In this document: in pieces, positions 24,805 to 36,324 of the stretch
How the letters are laid out: every line of letters begins with the position of its first letter
Position numbering within the stretch: position 1 is the stretch's first letter
Source: Ceriagrion tenellum
Taxonomy: Eukaryota > Arthropoda > Insecta > Odonata > Coenagrionidae
DNA: 64,000 bases
Direction: 5' to 3'
Assembly (NCBI GenBank): GCA_963169105.1
Contig: OY720643.1
Location: 22,168,373 to 22,232,372 of the forward strand
Made by a program: the position numbers and the translations under genes
The notes under the pieces: generated by a model
Told to the model about the DNA's origin: nothing
The model's database searches: none
Seen by the model: only the letters and a program-made list of their open reading frames with translations

Positions 24805-27800
24805 GATTTCATTCAAAATATAAATACTTACTTAGTTCTTTAAAGAGAAACTGGGTGATTGGGAACCCTTCCTGAAAATTTCAGTTCTCCAGCTCGAAAA
24901 TTTGTTGTAAAGTGCTCTGACTATTTTCCTAGGCATCGCATCACGCGTCGGTCATGCGATGGTTTTACTTGTTATCAAGTGGAAGTGTTTGCTGCGGGTT
25001 TAAAATACATGGCAACATTGATGATTTCTTATCGACCAATTTGTGCTCATTCTGTCCAGTGTCTACCTAAAAATATTGCCATTGTTTATCGTAACAATCT
25101 TAAATGTTGGAAAATATTAAATCCCAGAAACAAGCATAATTTAATTTGTATGATCCCAGAATAAAAATTGCCATGAATAAAGAAAATGAGAACTTATACA
25201 TTCTAAACGCTCAAATTCTGCCAATGTAGTAATTTGAATAGCTCAACTTATTATGTCCACGCGATAAGGCTCAGTGTACAGTTCAAAAGACTTTTTAAAT
25301 ACGATTTCCACGTGTTGTATCTGTGAGAAGTTAACTGCGTGATTGTTGCTATTAATATTGGTTGTTCAGCAATCCATCAAAGAACATTGACGGGGTAACG
25401 TATCCCAATATTTCAAATTATTCCCAAACATTTATTATAAAAACAAAAACTCTTTTGGCGTTTTCACTTTCAGAGGTCCTTCTCCTCCCTTTCTGATGGG
25501 TGACCAATAGCTAGGTAGACCAATAGAAGTACGTTGATATTAGCAAAAGAGTATAACGTAAAGGTGCTCTCCATCACAGTTGATATAAATACATGGGCCC
25601 ATCAATTAATATTTTGCTCTCTAATCATTCATTGGCCAAGAAAACAACCATAGAAAAGGAAGTCAATAATGAGGTTTATAATTTTTCACTTGATTAAATA
25701 TTAAAGAATATTTTTGTTGAGCTATTATCGTATAACACAAAATTGAAAAATATGTAAATTTGAATACAATGCCACATCTCTTACTATTTTTGAAATAAAA
25801 ACTTGAAGTAAAAGGGCAAAGGTAAATTGTGAAAAGTATCCATCTGGGATTATTTTGATGCATGAATTATATTATAAAGTGATTTACTTGAAATTGCCGA
25901 TCGCCTTATATTTCTAGCTGAATCAGATACGTATGAATAAATGTTTTTGAAATGGAGCTTTTTACATTTTTCATTGGAATACTCATACCAACTAAGAAGG
26001 CCAAGAGAAGTAAATGTAGACAAATCCATAAAATATTTTTACAAGGGCATGATAATTTGTAACACTTAATGCGACTTACCTACCTCTGAACAGATTAAAA
26101 TTTAATATCACTTCAGAGCTCAATTTGCTAAAAACTTTTTTACTCCGGTTTTTAACGCCCAATTAAAAATCTTACTGTTATTTTTTTGATGTACTGTCGC
26201 TAAATAATGTTAATAAACGTTATCCTTTTTTCCCTTAAAAGTTCCATTTCTGACCGTCGGGCATCTTTAGGAGTCATATTTGATGCATGAAAAAAGATAA
26301 AAGAATTTTATCTCATGACTTTATTGACACCATGCTTATTTATGTGATAATTTGACCATATTTTGCCCATTTTTTTCCAACAGAAGCAAATGTCAGAAAA
26401 TATGACAATAAATGTCCGATAAAGCTGGAATTAGTGGCATCAAGTAATAGAAAATCAATGAACTTACTCATTTTTCGAGCTTTTGGTGACTTTTTTACTC
26501 CTTCATTTTCATGACGTTATTCAAGGATAGTCATGAATATTTTAGGCGAAATAAATAAGGAAAAATGCGTTGTTGAGAATACGTAGGAGTAAACAAACGA
26601 CCTTCCAGTCGATTTGTGCCTGTAATACTCTGAATGAATGGTTTACATTTTTCCCCACTTGGCGATCCTCCAAGTCGAAGAGAACTCGTGTTGCATATTC
26701 AAATGCGTATTGCGTGGAATATGGCTGTATAGGTCCATTATCCAAGGCTGATAACCACGGTTTGTTATTTTATCCTTTTGTCATAATAAATTTTAGTAAC
26801 TTCCGAGTTCTTTCCGTGGAATTTGAAGGTCCATGAAAATTAAAATCAAACATAGGTAGATGAGGAAATCGTAAATTAAAATGAACAAGAATCAGAGAGA
26901 GATAATCGCGCCGTGAATGTGTACATCATTAATACCGAAAAGGGTCAGGTATTGATGAATTTAATTATTCAAATATATATCAAAAACGGTAAATCTGATC
27001 CCTTTTTATATTTTAAAAATACAAAATACTAAGAAAGCTGTTTACACCAGTTATGGTACTTTTATTGGGAAATTTGAACTTGTTTCTGTTTTACTATTGT
27101 AACACAACGCGGGCCTCCATATTCTTTTCCCACCGCGTGGCGAAAATAACAATTAAACACCCACCATGTTTAACTTTGCGCGGTGAAACAATAGGGAAAC
27201 GGAGGGCAGAGCCATAGCTGACAATGAAGAATTGGGGAGGGGGACGAATAGAAAAGCACGAGCGATGAGTGACAGGAGAGTTCTTGAAGGGATCGGACGT
27301 GCGGTGGGGTTCTGTACCATATTCCGGAGGAAGCGGACATTCAGCCGCGATACGGGGGCCAGAGAGAGAGAGACCCTGGTACAGGACTACCATTCGTGCA
27401 GATGCTGTGATCACATTACGCCAGGACTACGGGTTCCGGAGGCTGTAAAGCTAGAGTGACACCAGCCACGTATCAACCTGTATTGTCAACAAGAGCGTAA
27501 ATATGGACTTTAATTCTGTATTTTAAATAAGCCATACAACCCAGTTGGGTACAACCCGGATTAGAGGTTGAAGCTAGTTTTGTTTTATTTACATTGGAGT
27601 AATGAATGTTTAAAGAAGATATATGGCTTAATTCAAAGAATTTGATTATCATAAAATGTTTAAAGATAAGTAAATCATTTGAAGTAACTGTATGAGGTGC
27701 AGAATATTACAATTGTCTGGGCCATGACCTTAAGTTAAAGGTAAAGATATTATGTACTTTGTTTTTGTGTGTCTTGATTCAATGATATGATTTTGTCTGA

Positions 27801-27880
27801 TCAATTAAATTGCTAGTTATCACGCATCGCATGTTGTTTTGTGTTTCTCATGTTATCTACCGCAGAGAAGGCTGGGGCAA
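24805..27880. other. Unassigned region
   Basis: No recognisable gene. Frames at 24859-25164 (plus), 26542-26745 (minus) with its opposite-strand partner 26570-26836, and 27094-27459 on both strands carry no domain I can name. 27090-27470 is G+C-richer and could be regulatory or a diverged transposon. The remainder is AT-rich. Confidence 0.4.
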
Positions 27881-28076
27881 TTGAAAAAGGTAGGAGACCG
27901 TGGTTAATTTATCTCACATTTATTTTCCATTTTGATACTCACCACGTGGGCATTTTGAGTTAACGATAATAGAGATTGTTTCCATTTCCGACCCACAACG
28001 TGGGGCTGTCGGGTTAAATTGTTAATATTTTACACTATTTAAGTATCTTTAATAGCTCTGCTCTCGCTCGCTCACA

Positions 28077-29036
28077 ATGCCCTCTTGTACAATCTGTGTT
28101 CAAGTCGTTAAGCGTGGTCAAACAACTTTAACGTGTGCCAAATGCTACGAAGTTTCACATTCACAGTGTTTGTCACTCTCAGCAGAGGAAGCAAAGGTGC
28201 TTGCGGAGCTTCAGAAGTCTTGGAATTGTGAAAAGTGTTTGTCCACAACTCGATCATTACGCGGTGACGACACTCCAATTAAAACCTGTCCCAGTGTGTC
28301 CCCAAGTGATTCCAGTGGATCCTTGCAGGAGTTGCTTGCTATGGTGAAAGAGATACGTGAAGACCAGGTCTTGATTAAGGCATCCATAGCTAATCTGGAA
28401 GATACAGTTGGTAACTATACCCAATCCATCGGTACAATAAGTTCCTCCCTATCCAAAATGACCGAAACATTATCTCATTTAACGAGTGACACCGAATACC
28501 TGAAGAAGAAACTCGCAGACGTGGAGTTTCGCCTTAGTCGAGTGGAACAGGAACGACTGCGTAATACAGTTGAGATTCGTGGAATTCCAGTCTCAGACAG
28601 TGAGATCATCGAGGAACTTGTCTGCAAAGTGGGGACCGCTTTAGGTGTTAAGATAGAGACCAGCCAAATTGATTATTCTTACCGTATTCGACCAAAACCC
28701 CAATCAGATTTGTCCCAGGCCCCGAAAACACCGACGATAGTAGCTCGTTTCGTAAGCTCCCGTGTCGCCACAGGGCTCATTCAAGCCAAGAAGAGGAAAC
28801 CCAGCCTTAAACTAGGGGACTTAAAAACAGGCTTGGGCCAGAGTCACCTCCGCATCTACGTCAATGAGTCATTATCCCCACAAAATAGACGGCTATACGC
28901 AGCTGCTCGCGACTTGAAGAAGGAAGGAAAAATCCGTTATCTGTGGGTACGAAATGGACGTGTGTTTGCTCGTGTCGATGATGGCAGCGAGCGGCTTTCC
29001 ATCGCTTCGGAAGAAGATCTAAACAAACTATATTAA
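28077..29036 (+). CDS. LINE ORF1 protein: PHD finger, coiled coil, FP-like domain
   Basis: Retrotransposon ORF1, an RNA-binding protein that packages the LINE transcript with ORF2. 319 residues from ATG 28077. A PHD-type zinc finger at residues 4-54 has C4-x2-C7, C20-x2-C23, H28-x2-C31 and C51-x2-C54, with the characteristic W49. Residues about 83-160 are rich in heptad-spaced Leu/Ile/Val and should form a coiled coil for oligomerisation. A segment from about 160 (RLRNTVEIRGIP) to 250 looks like the RRM-type fold of ORF1 proteins. Residues about 258-305 (LRIYVNESLSPQNRRL, WVRNGRVFARV) match the C-terminal domain shared by LINE ORF1s and the baculovirus FP protein family (Pfam Baculo_FP type). 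The frame is intact. Stop TAA at 29034-29036 lies in the same frame as ORF2. Confidence 0.85.
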   Translation: MPSCTICVQVVKRGQTTLTCAKCYEVSHSQCLSLSAEEAKVLAELQKSWNCEKCLSTTRSLRGDDTPIKTCPSVSPSDSSGSLQELLAMVKEIREDQVLIKASIANLEDTVGNYTQSIGTISSSLSKMTETLSHLTSDTEYLKKKLADVEFRLSRVEQERLRNTVEIRGIPVSDSEIIEELVCKVGTALGVKIETSQIDYSYRIRPKPQSDLSQAPKTPTIVARFVSSRVATGLIQAKKRKPSLKLGDLKTGLGQSHLRIYVNESLSPQNRRLYAAARDLKKEGKIRYLWVRNGRVFARVDDGSERLSIASEEDLNKLY

Positions 29037-31904
29037 CATCAGGCCCCCCTGTTACTCCCAAAAGTCAAAAGGTCTCGTAAGGAAATAAATATTTGCCTTG
29101 TGAACTGCCAATCTCTAATGTGCCATATTGATGAATTCCGACTGCACTTTGATTCAAATCCTACAGACGTAATCTGTTTGACTGAAACTTGGCTAAAACC
29201 AAGTATTACTGACGATATGGTCAAACTTCACAATCATCACCTTCATCGTCATGATAGAATCGGTAAAGTCGGTGGTGGGGTTGGAGCCTTTGTCCACAAC
29301 CGCCTCAACTCAACAGTCCTTGCAACTTCGGGACCTACATATGAGTCGAGACCTGAATTCATTGTAATGGAAATAACAGGGGTTCATCTTTCAAAACTCT
29401 TATTGTTAGTTGTATATCGACCTCCAAAGGTCGGTCATATCTCAGATATTGAAAATGTATTTATTAAATTTAGTCCAACCTTTAATAACATAGTTATTGT
29501 CGGAGACTTTAATGCCGACATTTTCCGAGATAACTATTATAGTGCATTTCTACATGACTTTATATACTCAAACGATCTCTATTTGCTTCTTTTGGATGCC
29601 ACTCATCATACTGAAAACAGCCACACGCTTCTCGATCTCTGTATCGTTGATTCGCAAGAAAAGATTTCCTCTTTTTGTCAGTCCCCTGTTCCCTTTCTCT
29701 CGGCCCACGACAAGATCACCTTAACATACAAATTTACAGCACCTAAAATGATTCCATCCACCCTCGTCTTTCGATCAAATAAAAATTTCGATACCGGTAG
29801 CTTTCAGAGAGAATTGTTTGAAACGGATTGGAAAAAAGTGCTTGAATCCACTAACGTTGATTTGAAAGTGGAACGCTTTAACCTAACATTCTTAACTTGC
29901 CTAGATCGTTACGCCCCAAAACGAAAAATCCAGCTTAATAGACCGATAGTTCCGTGGATTACACCTGAGTTAAAGGCACAAATGAAAGAGAGGGATAGAC
30001 TGAGAATCAACTCTATTAGAACCAAAAATAATGCCATATACCAACTATTCATAAGGCAGCGCAATCTCGTTAAGCGATTAGTGATCAAGGCAAAACAACA
30101 CTATTATACAAGTACTCTCTCTAACCTCATGAATTCAAATGACCTTTGGCGTGAGCTAAGAAATCTCGGACTAGTAAAACAGACTAACAAAAGTTCAGTT
30201 CTCGGACTATCACTAAATGCCATGAATGAGTACTTTGCATCAATTGGCTCCCCCTTGCGAAATGGTAATGATGTCCTTACCCCTAACTTCCAATCCATAG
30301 AACCTTTTGTTCCGTTCAACGACTCAAATTTTTACTTTAACCATATAACCCCTGATGTCTTGCAGAATGTCCTACGAAACGCTAAATCAAATTCTGTTGG
30401 AATTGATGAAATTTCGGTGAAATACCTGAAAGCCTCATCTGCATCTGTAATTCCAGCTCTACTTGATATTTTCAACTCGTCCCTCATATCTAGCACATTT
30501 CCTGAAGTTTGGAAATCATCTTTGATTCGACCGATCAGTAAAGTTAGAACTCCTACTTCTCCAGGAGATTATCGACCGATATCCATCCTCTGCACCGCCT
30601 CAAAATGTCTAGAAAAGGTAGTTTATACACAGGTAATTGATCATCTAACCGCTCATCAGTTATTAGACCCATTTCAGTCGGGTTTTCGTAAGAACTACTC
30701 GACACAGACAGCCTTAATTAAAGTCACTGAAGATATTAGGTACGCCATTGATAAAAAGATGGTGACAATACTGGTCCTATTTGACTTTAGTAAAGCTTTC
30801 GATAGTGTAAACCATGCCCTTCTCCTACAAAAAATGAGAAATCTCAAATTTTCAAGTTCATCCCTTAACTGGTTCTTTTCCTACCTAAATGGACGTCGTC
30901 AATCTGTCAAAGATTCTAAATGAGACATATCGAACTGGGTAACAACATCTAATGGTGTACCACAAGGTTCCGTTCTAGGGCCACTTTTGTTCTCGTTGTA
31001 TATCAGAGACCTTCCAAATTGTATTGCTCACTGTAAATACATGATCTACGCAGATGATTTGCAGATCTATTGCCATTGTCTTCCAAATAAACTCGGTGAT
31101 ACGATCAATAAGGTAAATGAGGACGTATCCGCTATCACATCTTGGGCTAAGCTTAATTTCCTCGTGTTAAACTCCATAAAAACTAAATCCATTATCATTG
31201 GTAACAGCAAGATAGTATCAAATATAAATTTCACAGAACTGCCAATGATAATGGTCGAGGAAGAGAGCATACCGTTCAGTAACAGTGTGAAAATTTTGGG
31301 ATTGACATTAACCATGAATCTTTCCCGGAAAGAACACACTATGAGGGTATCCAACAAAATAAATGCAATTTTACATCAATTTAAAATCCATAGAAATCTA
31401 CTACCACTTCAGTTAAAAAAGAAACTTGTTACCTCACTCATTCTTCCCCACCTAGACTACTGTAGTCTCGTGTACAATGACTTAACTGAGGAGCTGAATA
31501 TTAAGCTACAGCGTTTGTTGAACTCCTGTGTGAGATTCATCTTTAATCTACGGCGACATGAACACATAACCCCTTATTTTAAAAGGCTCTCCTGGCTTGA
31601 TCTTAAATCAAGAAGAAAGTACAACATAGCCTGCTTCATGTTCAACCTCCTCAAATATGGGAGCCCTCAGTACATAATGGATCTTTTTCTCCCAAGTAGT
31701 AAATACACTAATGTTGTTACAAGACAAGACCCCTGTTTTTTGTACGCCCCCCAGTTCCGGTCAGCGACATTCCAAAAATCCTTTTCAGTTGTTGCTTCAA
31801 ATTTGTGGAATAACCTCCCAAAATATGTAAAAGACAGTGCTACACTCACAATATTTAAGAGAAAACTTATTAAACATTTACTTGTTTGTGATCCAGGTAC
31901 TTAG
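29037..31904 (+). pseudogene. LINE ORF2: AP endonuclease and reverse transcriptase, one nonsense codon
   Basis: ORF2 nicks target DNA and copies the RNA from the nick (target-primed reverse transcription). The frame is open from just after the ORF1 stop to TAG 31902-31904 (955 codons) except for TGA at 30921-30923. Endonuclease motifs in order: NCQSL, LTETW, VVYRPP, GDFNAD, and a final SAHDKI (usually SDH). Reverse-transcriptase motifs: FPEVWKSSLIRPISK, YRPISIL, LFDFSKAFDSVNH (first catalytic Asp), GVPQGSVLGPLLF (30954-30992) and YADD (31047-31058). The C-terminus carries the clade's NLWNNLP block. No zinc knuckle or RNase H domain is seen. The TGA falls between the two catalytic halves, so the protein is inactive unless the stop is read through. 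The first in-frame ATG (29115-29117) already lies inside the endonuclease core, so the natural start is unclear. Confidence 0.85.
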
Positions 31905-32285
31905 ATCATGTCTTTTTGTTATGGATTTTGTTCATTGCTATGTCTGTGGTAAATTTATGTGTTTGAAGAACTAACCTCTGTTCAAGTTCAAGTGTAAATC
32001 CCAGAGTTCAAGTGTAGTTTTCTTTTTTTTTTACTCTGGTTGTTGTACGATTCTATTCTTAATTTTTCTATGTACAGATCACTCTTTATTGGGGTCCTCA
32101 TGGTTTTTTGTTTGATGGCTTTACTAATTTTTATATGAACGAATTATTCTTTATTTGTTTTCTGATGGAGTATATGATTTATTTTCTTGTGATTTGTCCT
32201 TGCACATCACATTATGTACTACCATGTTCTAAAGGAGTTCACTCCTAGAATAATACAATAAATTTATTATTATTATTATTATTAA
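31905..32285 (+). other. LINE 3' UTR, poly(A) signal and (TTA)n tail
   Basis: T-rich 3' UTR. GTTCAAGTGTA occurs twice about 20 bp apart (31986 and 32006), AATAAA is at 32257-32262, and a TTA microsatellite at 32263-32285 is where reverse transcription began. The minus-strand LINE ending near 23990 has the same signal-plus-tail arrangement. Confidence 0.75.
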
Positions 32286-32289
32286 TATC

Positions 32290-32645
32290 TATTCTATCCG
32301 CTACTCCTTTTTTCCTTTCTTGAGTCACCTAAGTACGCCAACACTTTCTCTCCAAAAGCCTGAGGTACTCTCCCATTCTTCATTATAAACACTTGTGTAG
32401 CCTTGACAGCATCTACTCGAGTGATCCTTCACCATTCCACAATACTGTTCTCTCATTTTTTCAAATCCTCTTTCTGTTTGCACTCCGTCACACCTGAGAA
32501 AACATCTTCAAGGATCGGAATAAATAATGGGTCGGCATCGGCCTCCCATACTCTCTGCCGCCTTTTCACCCATGGCATTCCTTGATAGCAGATGTTAGGA
32601 AGGGAATGTTTTAACAAATCGAGGAGCCCATTAAAATACTTCAAG
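32290..32645 (-). pseudogene. Older LINE relic: linker and start of reverse transcriptase
   Basis: On the minus strand, YFNGLLDLLKHSLP (near 32640) leads, after two stops, to RITRVDAVKA and IMKNGRVPQAFGEKVLAYLG. This pattern, 'YF..LL... IT..(D/E)V..A...MKNGRAPG.D.I..E.L', is the linker plus first reverse-transcriptase motif of LINE endonuclease/reverse transcriptases. The key Gly-x-Asp of that motif is degraded to QAFGE. The frame decays at the junction with the (TTA)n tail of the plus-strand LINE, which may have inserted into it. No matching continuation was found left of 27900. Confidence 0.5.
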
Positions 32646-32649
32646 CTTT

Positions 32650-34879
32650 AAAAGCAACGCGATGTATACGTTATGCATGTTACAGCAATAATATGCATAC
32701 TAGCCTCACATGGTATGAGAGTTATTCACGGGAAGTTAAAAGTGATTATATTCATTTCTTTGCTGTAGCTTGGGGTAAGAAAATTGTCCTCATCAAATAA
32801 AATAGCATAATTTTCAACTTAAGTGCTGTTTATGACAGAAACTATCCTTAAAAGTTATGAAATTAAAGAAAATATATTAAGGAGAAATTATATGAACTGC
32901 TTTAAGAGAGGGATAAGTAGAGTTTAGTAAAAACTTGGATGCAATGATATTAAATAATTCTGTCACCAGTATTTGTTATATGCCGCAATATAATTGATTA
33001 GGTACTCAAATTGCGCCTAACCTATCTTTCCTTGGTCTCTCCTCAAATAACTATCAGTGCTGTATCTATATCCCTTTGTATCATTTGATCTCACATGATG
33101 AAAAGTTTTCACACCTTTTGTCAACGTTGAGATATTCTAGAATCCTTGCTCTCCTCCCTCCCCTCCCTCGTTTACTCAAAATTCTCTTCACTATCACCTT
33201 TATCAGCGTACCGTCCCGTCCACTTTCTGCTGTATTTTTATAGAGATTTATAATACAAACCGTATAAAATGCATGTTCAGTGAATTAATTTCAAGGAAAT
33301 TTATTTCACTTGTAAAATAATAATGGTAAAAATAACATTTTTAATTTTTTCTCTTCTCTTTCATATGTTATCATATATATTGGGTTATTCCTTCTCCTTA
33401 ATAGTAAGTCATTTATTTTGTCTTATGCTGCAGGTAAACTGAAAATGTTGACTTTGTATTTTTTTCTTTATTTGTTAATATTATTTACTGCAGAATTATT
33501 TTACTATCAAATGTTTATTTTTAATTTATCTAATTTTTCTCGTATCTCGCCTTTGGGCACGTTGTTAAGTACGCAGTGTTGTTTTTTATGCCATAAAGTC
33601 ATAATGCAAGCATTGGTAATATATTTTTCATGATAAACTTTTAGCACAATTTATTTATAACCATTTTTAATAGCTGTTTCCACGCAATTTTACTGCTCCT
33701 GATTTTTTTCTCCAATTAACATTTCCATTACGTCGTCGTCCATACTCGCTATACAGCTGACCTTTGCTGCATCCTTTCTCACATACCATATGGGACGACG
33801 ATTTATTACGGTCAAAATGTAGTTTTGCCTCCAATTTTCCCATAATACACTAAATGTGGTCTTTTTACAAATACATATTTACATAATCAGGGATCTTAAA
33901 TAAATAACCCTGCCAATTATCTTTGGAATTATGTTCAGTAAGGGAGGAAAGCGATCTGTTTTCGAATACCGAGACAAATATTGCGACTTGGCGTTTCGGA
34001 GAGACATTTTGCTAATAGCTAATTTCGTTGCTTGGTCAGATTCGTATCACGAAGATTTAATCAATGAGTTGTTAACACAAAATCAAACCTTTGAATTCAC
34101 AATCACACAGTCGTATTAGACATAGAAGAGTTTGACGTGGGATTATAACGGGAAAGAAAGCGCGTTTGATAAGCCGGAATATGCACAATTTAACCAAAGT
34201 AACGATTTCGTGGGTTCGGACGCCCGAAGCTTACTATTGTAAGCTCCCTGAATCGCCGGATCCTGGGAATCAGGGTGAGGGGCTAATTCCCTTTGCCGTG
34301 TCAGCTGTGGTTTCCCAGGGAAGATCTGCTCCCGTTAATCACATACCTTGGGTTCAGCTGGTGGTGTCATAAGGTATTAATGAGGCCTGAGCTTAGTGCC
34401 TATTGTACGATGAATCAATGCCTCAGGTCTCCTAACTATTACTCTGGGCACCATCAACAACGTTACTCCGCAGGCAGTTAATGTATAAACCCTAATAATA
34501 ATGTCATAAAAGTGGGCGTCAAAAGATAGTCATAATTTTATTTACTTCTGAACTTGCCCCAAATTTTATCTGAATTGAATTTTGTCGAATTGTTAACTGT
34601 TGAGGACATGGGAAGGATGAAAATGGTCTCGGACTACGCATTCTTGGATATAAAATTGAATATTGAGTTAAGACGGTTGAAGCGCTGCTCGTAAACCAAT
34701 GAGTACATGTTTTACTGGCCTTTCAAGTCAGTCAAAAAAACTCTTAGACCGCCCTTAATTTGAGTTCATGAGTGCATACAGTAGTGATAGCACTACACAT
34801 AGTAATGTACGGGGGTAATTTAATAAAAAAAAACTCGCAAACAGGCAAACAGAGGCATTAAAAATCAAAGTAACTTCCT
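32650..34879. other. Unassigned region
   Basis: Mostly AT-rich. 34140-34480 is G+C-richer with overlapping short frames (34166-34372, 34293-34481) that show no domain. I see no transposon or RNA signature. Confidence 0.45.
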
Positions 34880-35090
34880 AAAATTTGTTCACGTTTCTAC
34901 GTATACACCTATTACATTCAGATACTTAGCCAACGAGTAACCTCTTGGACTACGGCATCATTTTCTAAACATCGACCACCCAAATGATTTTTTAGGGGCC
35001 CGAACAGTTAAAAATCACTTGGGGGTTGAGTCAGGACTGTGCAGTGGATGTTCCAAGCGTTCCCAATGAAATGTTTACGACTAATGATGA
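34880..35090 (-). pseudogene. mariner-family transposase relic (C-terminal part)
   Basis: Read on the minus strand, three frames together give WERLEHPLHSPDS (from about 35075), an APKKSFGW-type block, then LENDAVVQEVTRWLSI and YLNVIGVYVET (to about 34885). These match the mariner transposase blocks around the third catalytic Asp ('W..L.HPPYSPDLAPSDFHLFGPLKK'), 'FE(N)DDAVV(E/Q)EVTRWL', and the C-terminal 'KCLN..GDYVEK'. At least two frameshifts and several stops make it a dead fossil. No inverted terminal repeats were identified. Neighbouring fragments are unrelated element types, showing nested decay. Confidence 0.7.
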
Positions 35091-35481
35091 TGATCAAATG
35101 ATGACGTTTGCGACTTATTCATTGACTTACCCTTGCAAATGATGTACGAGTCATATTTGTTTATAAATTCATAGTAATGAAAGTGTTGTTATGCCTTGGA
35201 TTTACAGCGCGGAATTCGGAATTCAAGTAAACTACGGCTTCAGACGTCACTCCGTGGAAGTATCTTATATTGGAATGCATATGGAAAAGATGTTTTGTAC
35301 TTTTTCACAATCATTTTATTATAGCAACACAACGGGGTTTTCAGCTTGCTACATCTTTAGGTACAATTTTGTATGTAAAATGTATTTATTGATTGCTGTG
35401 AAGGTAACCTCAAGCTAAGGGTGGGGATTTGGAGTTGGATGAAAGGGTAGATTATTCAAATCCGGTAATTAGAAAATTAAA

Positions 35482-35935
35482 TGCAATAGTTGTTATATAT
35501 CCTACATTGGTCAAACTGGTCAAAGATTCATAACGTGCATCAAGGAACACTCCAGAAGTTTCATCAATATGAAATCCACTTGAAAAAATCATGCATGTGA
35601 TTTTATCTCAGAAATTTTACATTTTCTCCCGGAAGGCAGGAAGGAAGGAAGATGGATGCTTTGGAATAGATTGAAATTACTAGTCAAGCAACCTTTGCAG
35701 TGAGCTACTTTTCCCGCGCCCCTCCCTATTCCTTTCCGACATAATTTCCCACATAACAAGTTCCCCTACCTTCCCACCCAAAAGTCAGCTTGTTCTCCAA
35801 ACCCCCTCTACCTACTTTGAAGTTACTATCTCAGGAATCAGTCAATTAATTTACATAAATAATCGCACTTGAAGTTGAAGCAAGCTGCGAGACGTGTTGT
35901 AATAAAATTTCAAAACAATTGTGCAACAGCTAGAA
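35482..35935 (+). pseudogene. Penelope-like element: GIY-YIG endonuclease relic and 3' end
   Basis: Penelope-like elements encode a reverse transcriptase followed by a GIY-YIG endonuclease. Here only the endonuclease end survives: a CNSC pair (35482-35493), then SYIGQTGQRF and CIKEHSRSF. An internal TGA (35581-35583) precedes HACDFISEILHFLPEGR, and the frame stops at TGA 35701-35703. The C-x2-C just before YIGQT is diagnostic of this endonuclease type. Downstream is the pyrimidine-rich 3' UTR typical of these elements. It ends near 35865-35935 with ACTTGAAGTTGAAGCAAGCT, GAGACGTG and AATAAAATTTCAA, a decayed 'GAAGATG...CGAAACG...AATAAA' terminus. No reverse-transcriptase motifs were found upstream. 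Confidence 0.65.
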
Positions 35936-36324
35936 GTATCTTTTCAATATGGATTTTTAATTCTTGCAAAAATTATTGACAAATACGAGTTTAACACTCA
36001 GCACGATAACTTTGTATTTTTTTAAGAACCATTGAAATGATAAGATACGTATTATTCCGCGTTTATGGGAAAATTTGTACTTGCAGAATCTAATTATATC
36101 GAAATATGTGTCAAATTCTATTAAACTACATGTCAACTTTTTAATTAAAATTTACCGAAGTTTTTTGTATGAGGCAATTAAAATTTAAAATAAAATAGTA
36201 TCGTGTCTGGATGTAACTGAATTCAATGTATCAAACATATATATTAAACTAGGTTTATTACCTATAACTGAACTTTTTTCAGTGCGTCATAATATGTGAC
36301 AATTTATTTCAAAACAAGCTCTAA

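Larger units (their letters stand above)
27900..32285 (+). mobile_element. Near-intact CR1/Jockey-group LINE
   Basis: About 4.3 kb: a 5' UTR of roughly 150-180 bp, a PHD-finger ORF1 (28077-29036), an endonuclease/reverse-transcriptase ORF2 (29037-31904), and a 3' UTR of about 380 bp with AATAAA (32257-32262) and a (TTA)n tail (32263-32285). The 5' UTR contains two CACGTGG/AACGTGGGG-type repeats (about 27941-28015). The 5' boundary is approximate and I could not find a target-site duplication. The coding frames have one nonsense codon in total, so insertion was recent relative to the other elements here. PHD-type ORF1 proteins are known from the CR1/L2/Daphne-like LINE lineages. Confidence 0.85.

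Noticed and set aside
24492..24816. Open frames running through the gap
   Set aside because: About two-thirds of their length is N. Only the portion left of 24604 has real sequence and is annotated as a LINE relic.
29039..30319. Minus-strand and out-of-phase frames inside the LINE (for example 29039-29224, 30104-30319, 29497-29724)
   Set aside because: They are shadows of ORF2, which has a continuous set of endonuclease and reverse-transcriptase motifs in its own frame.
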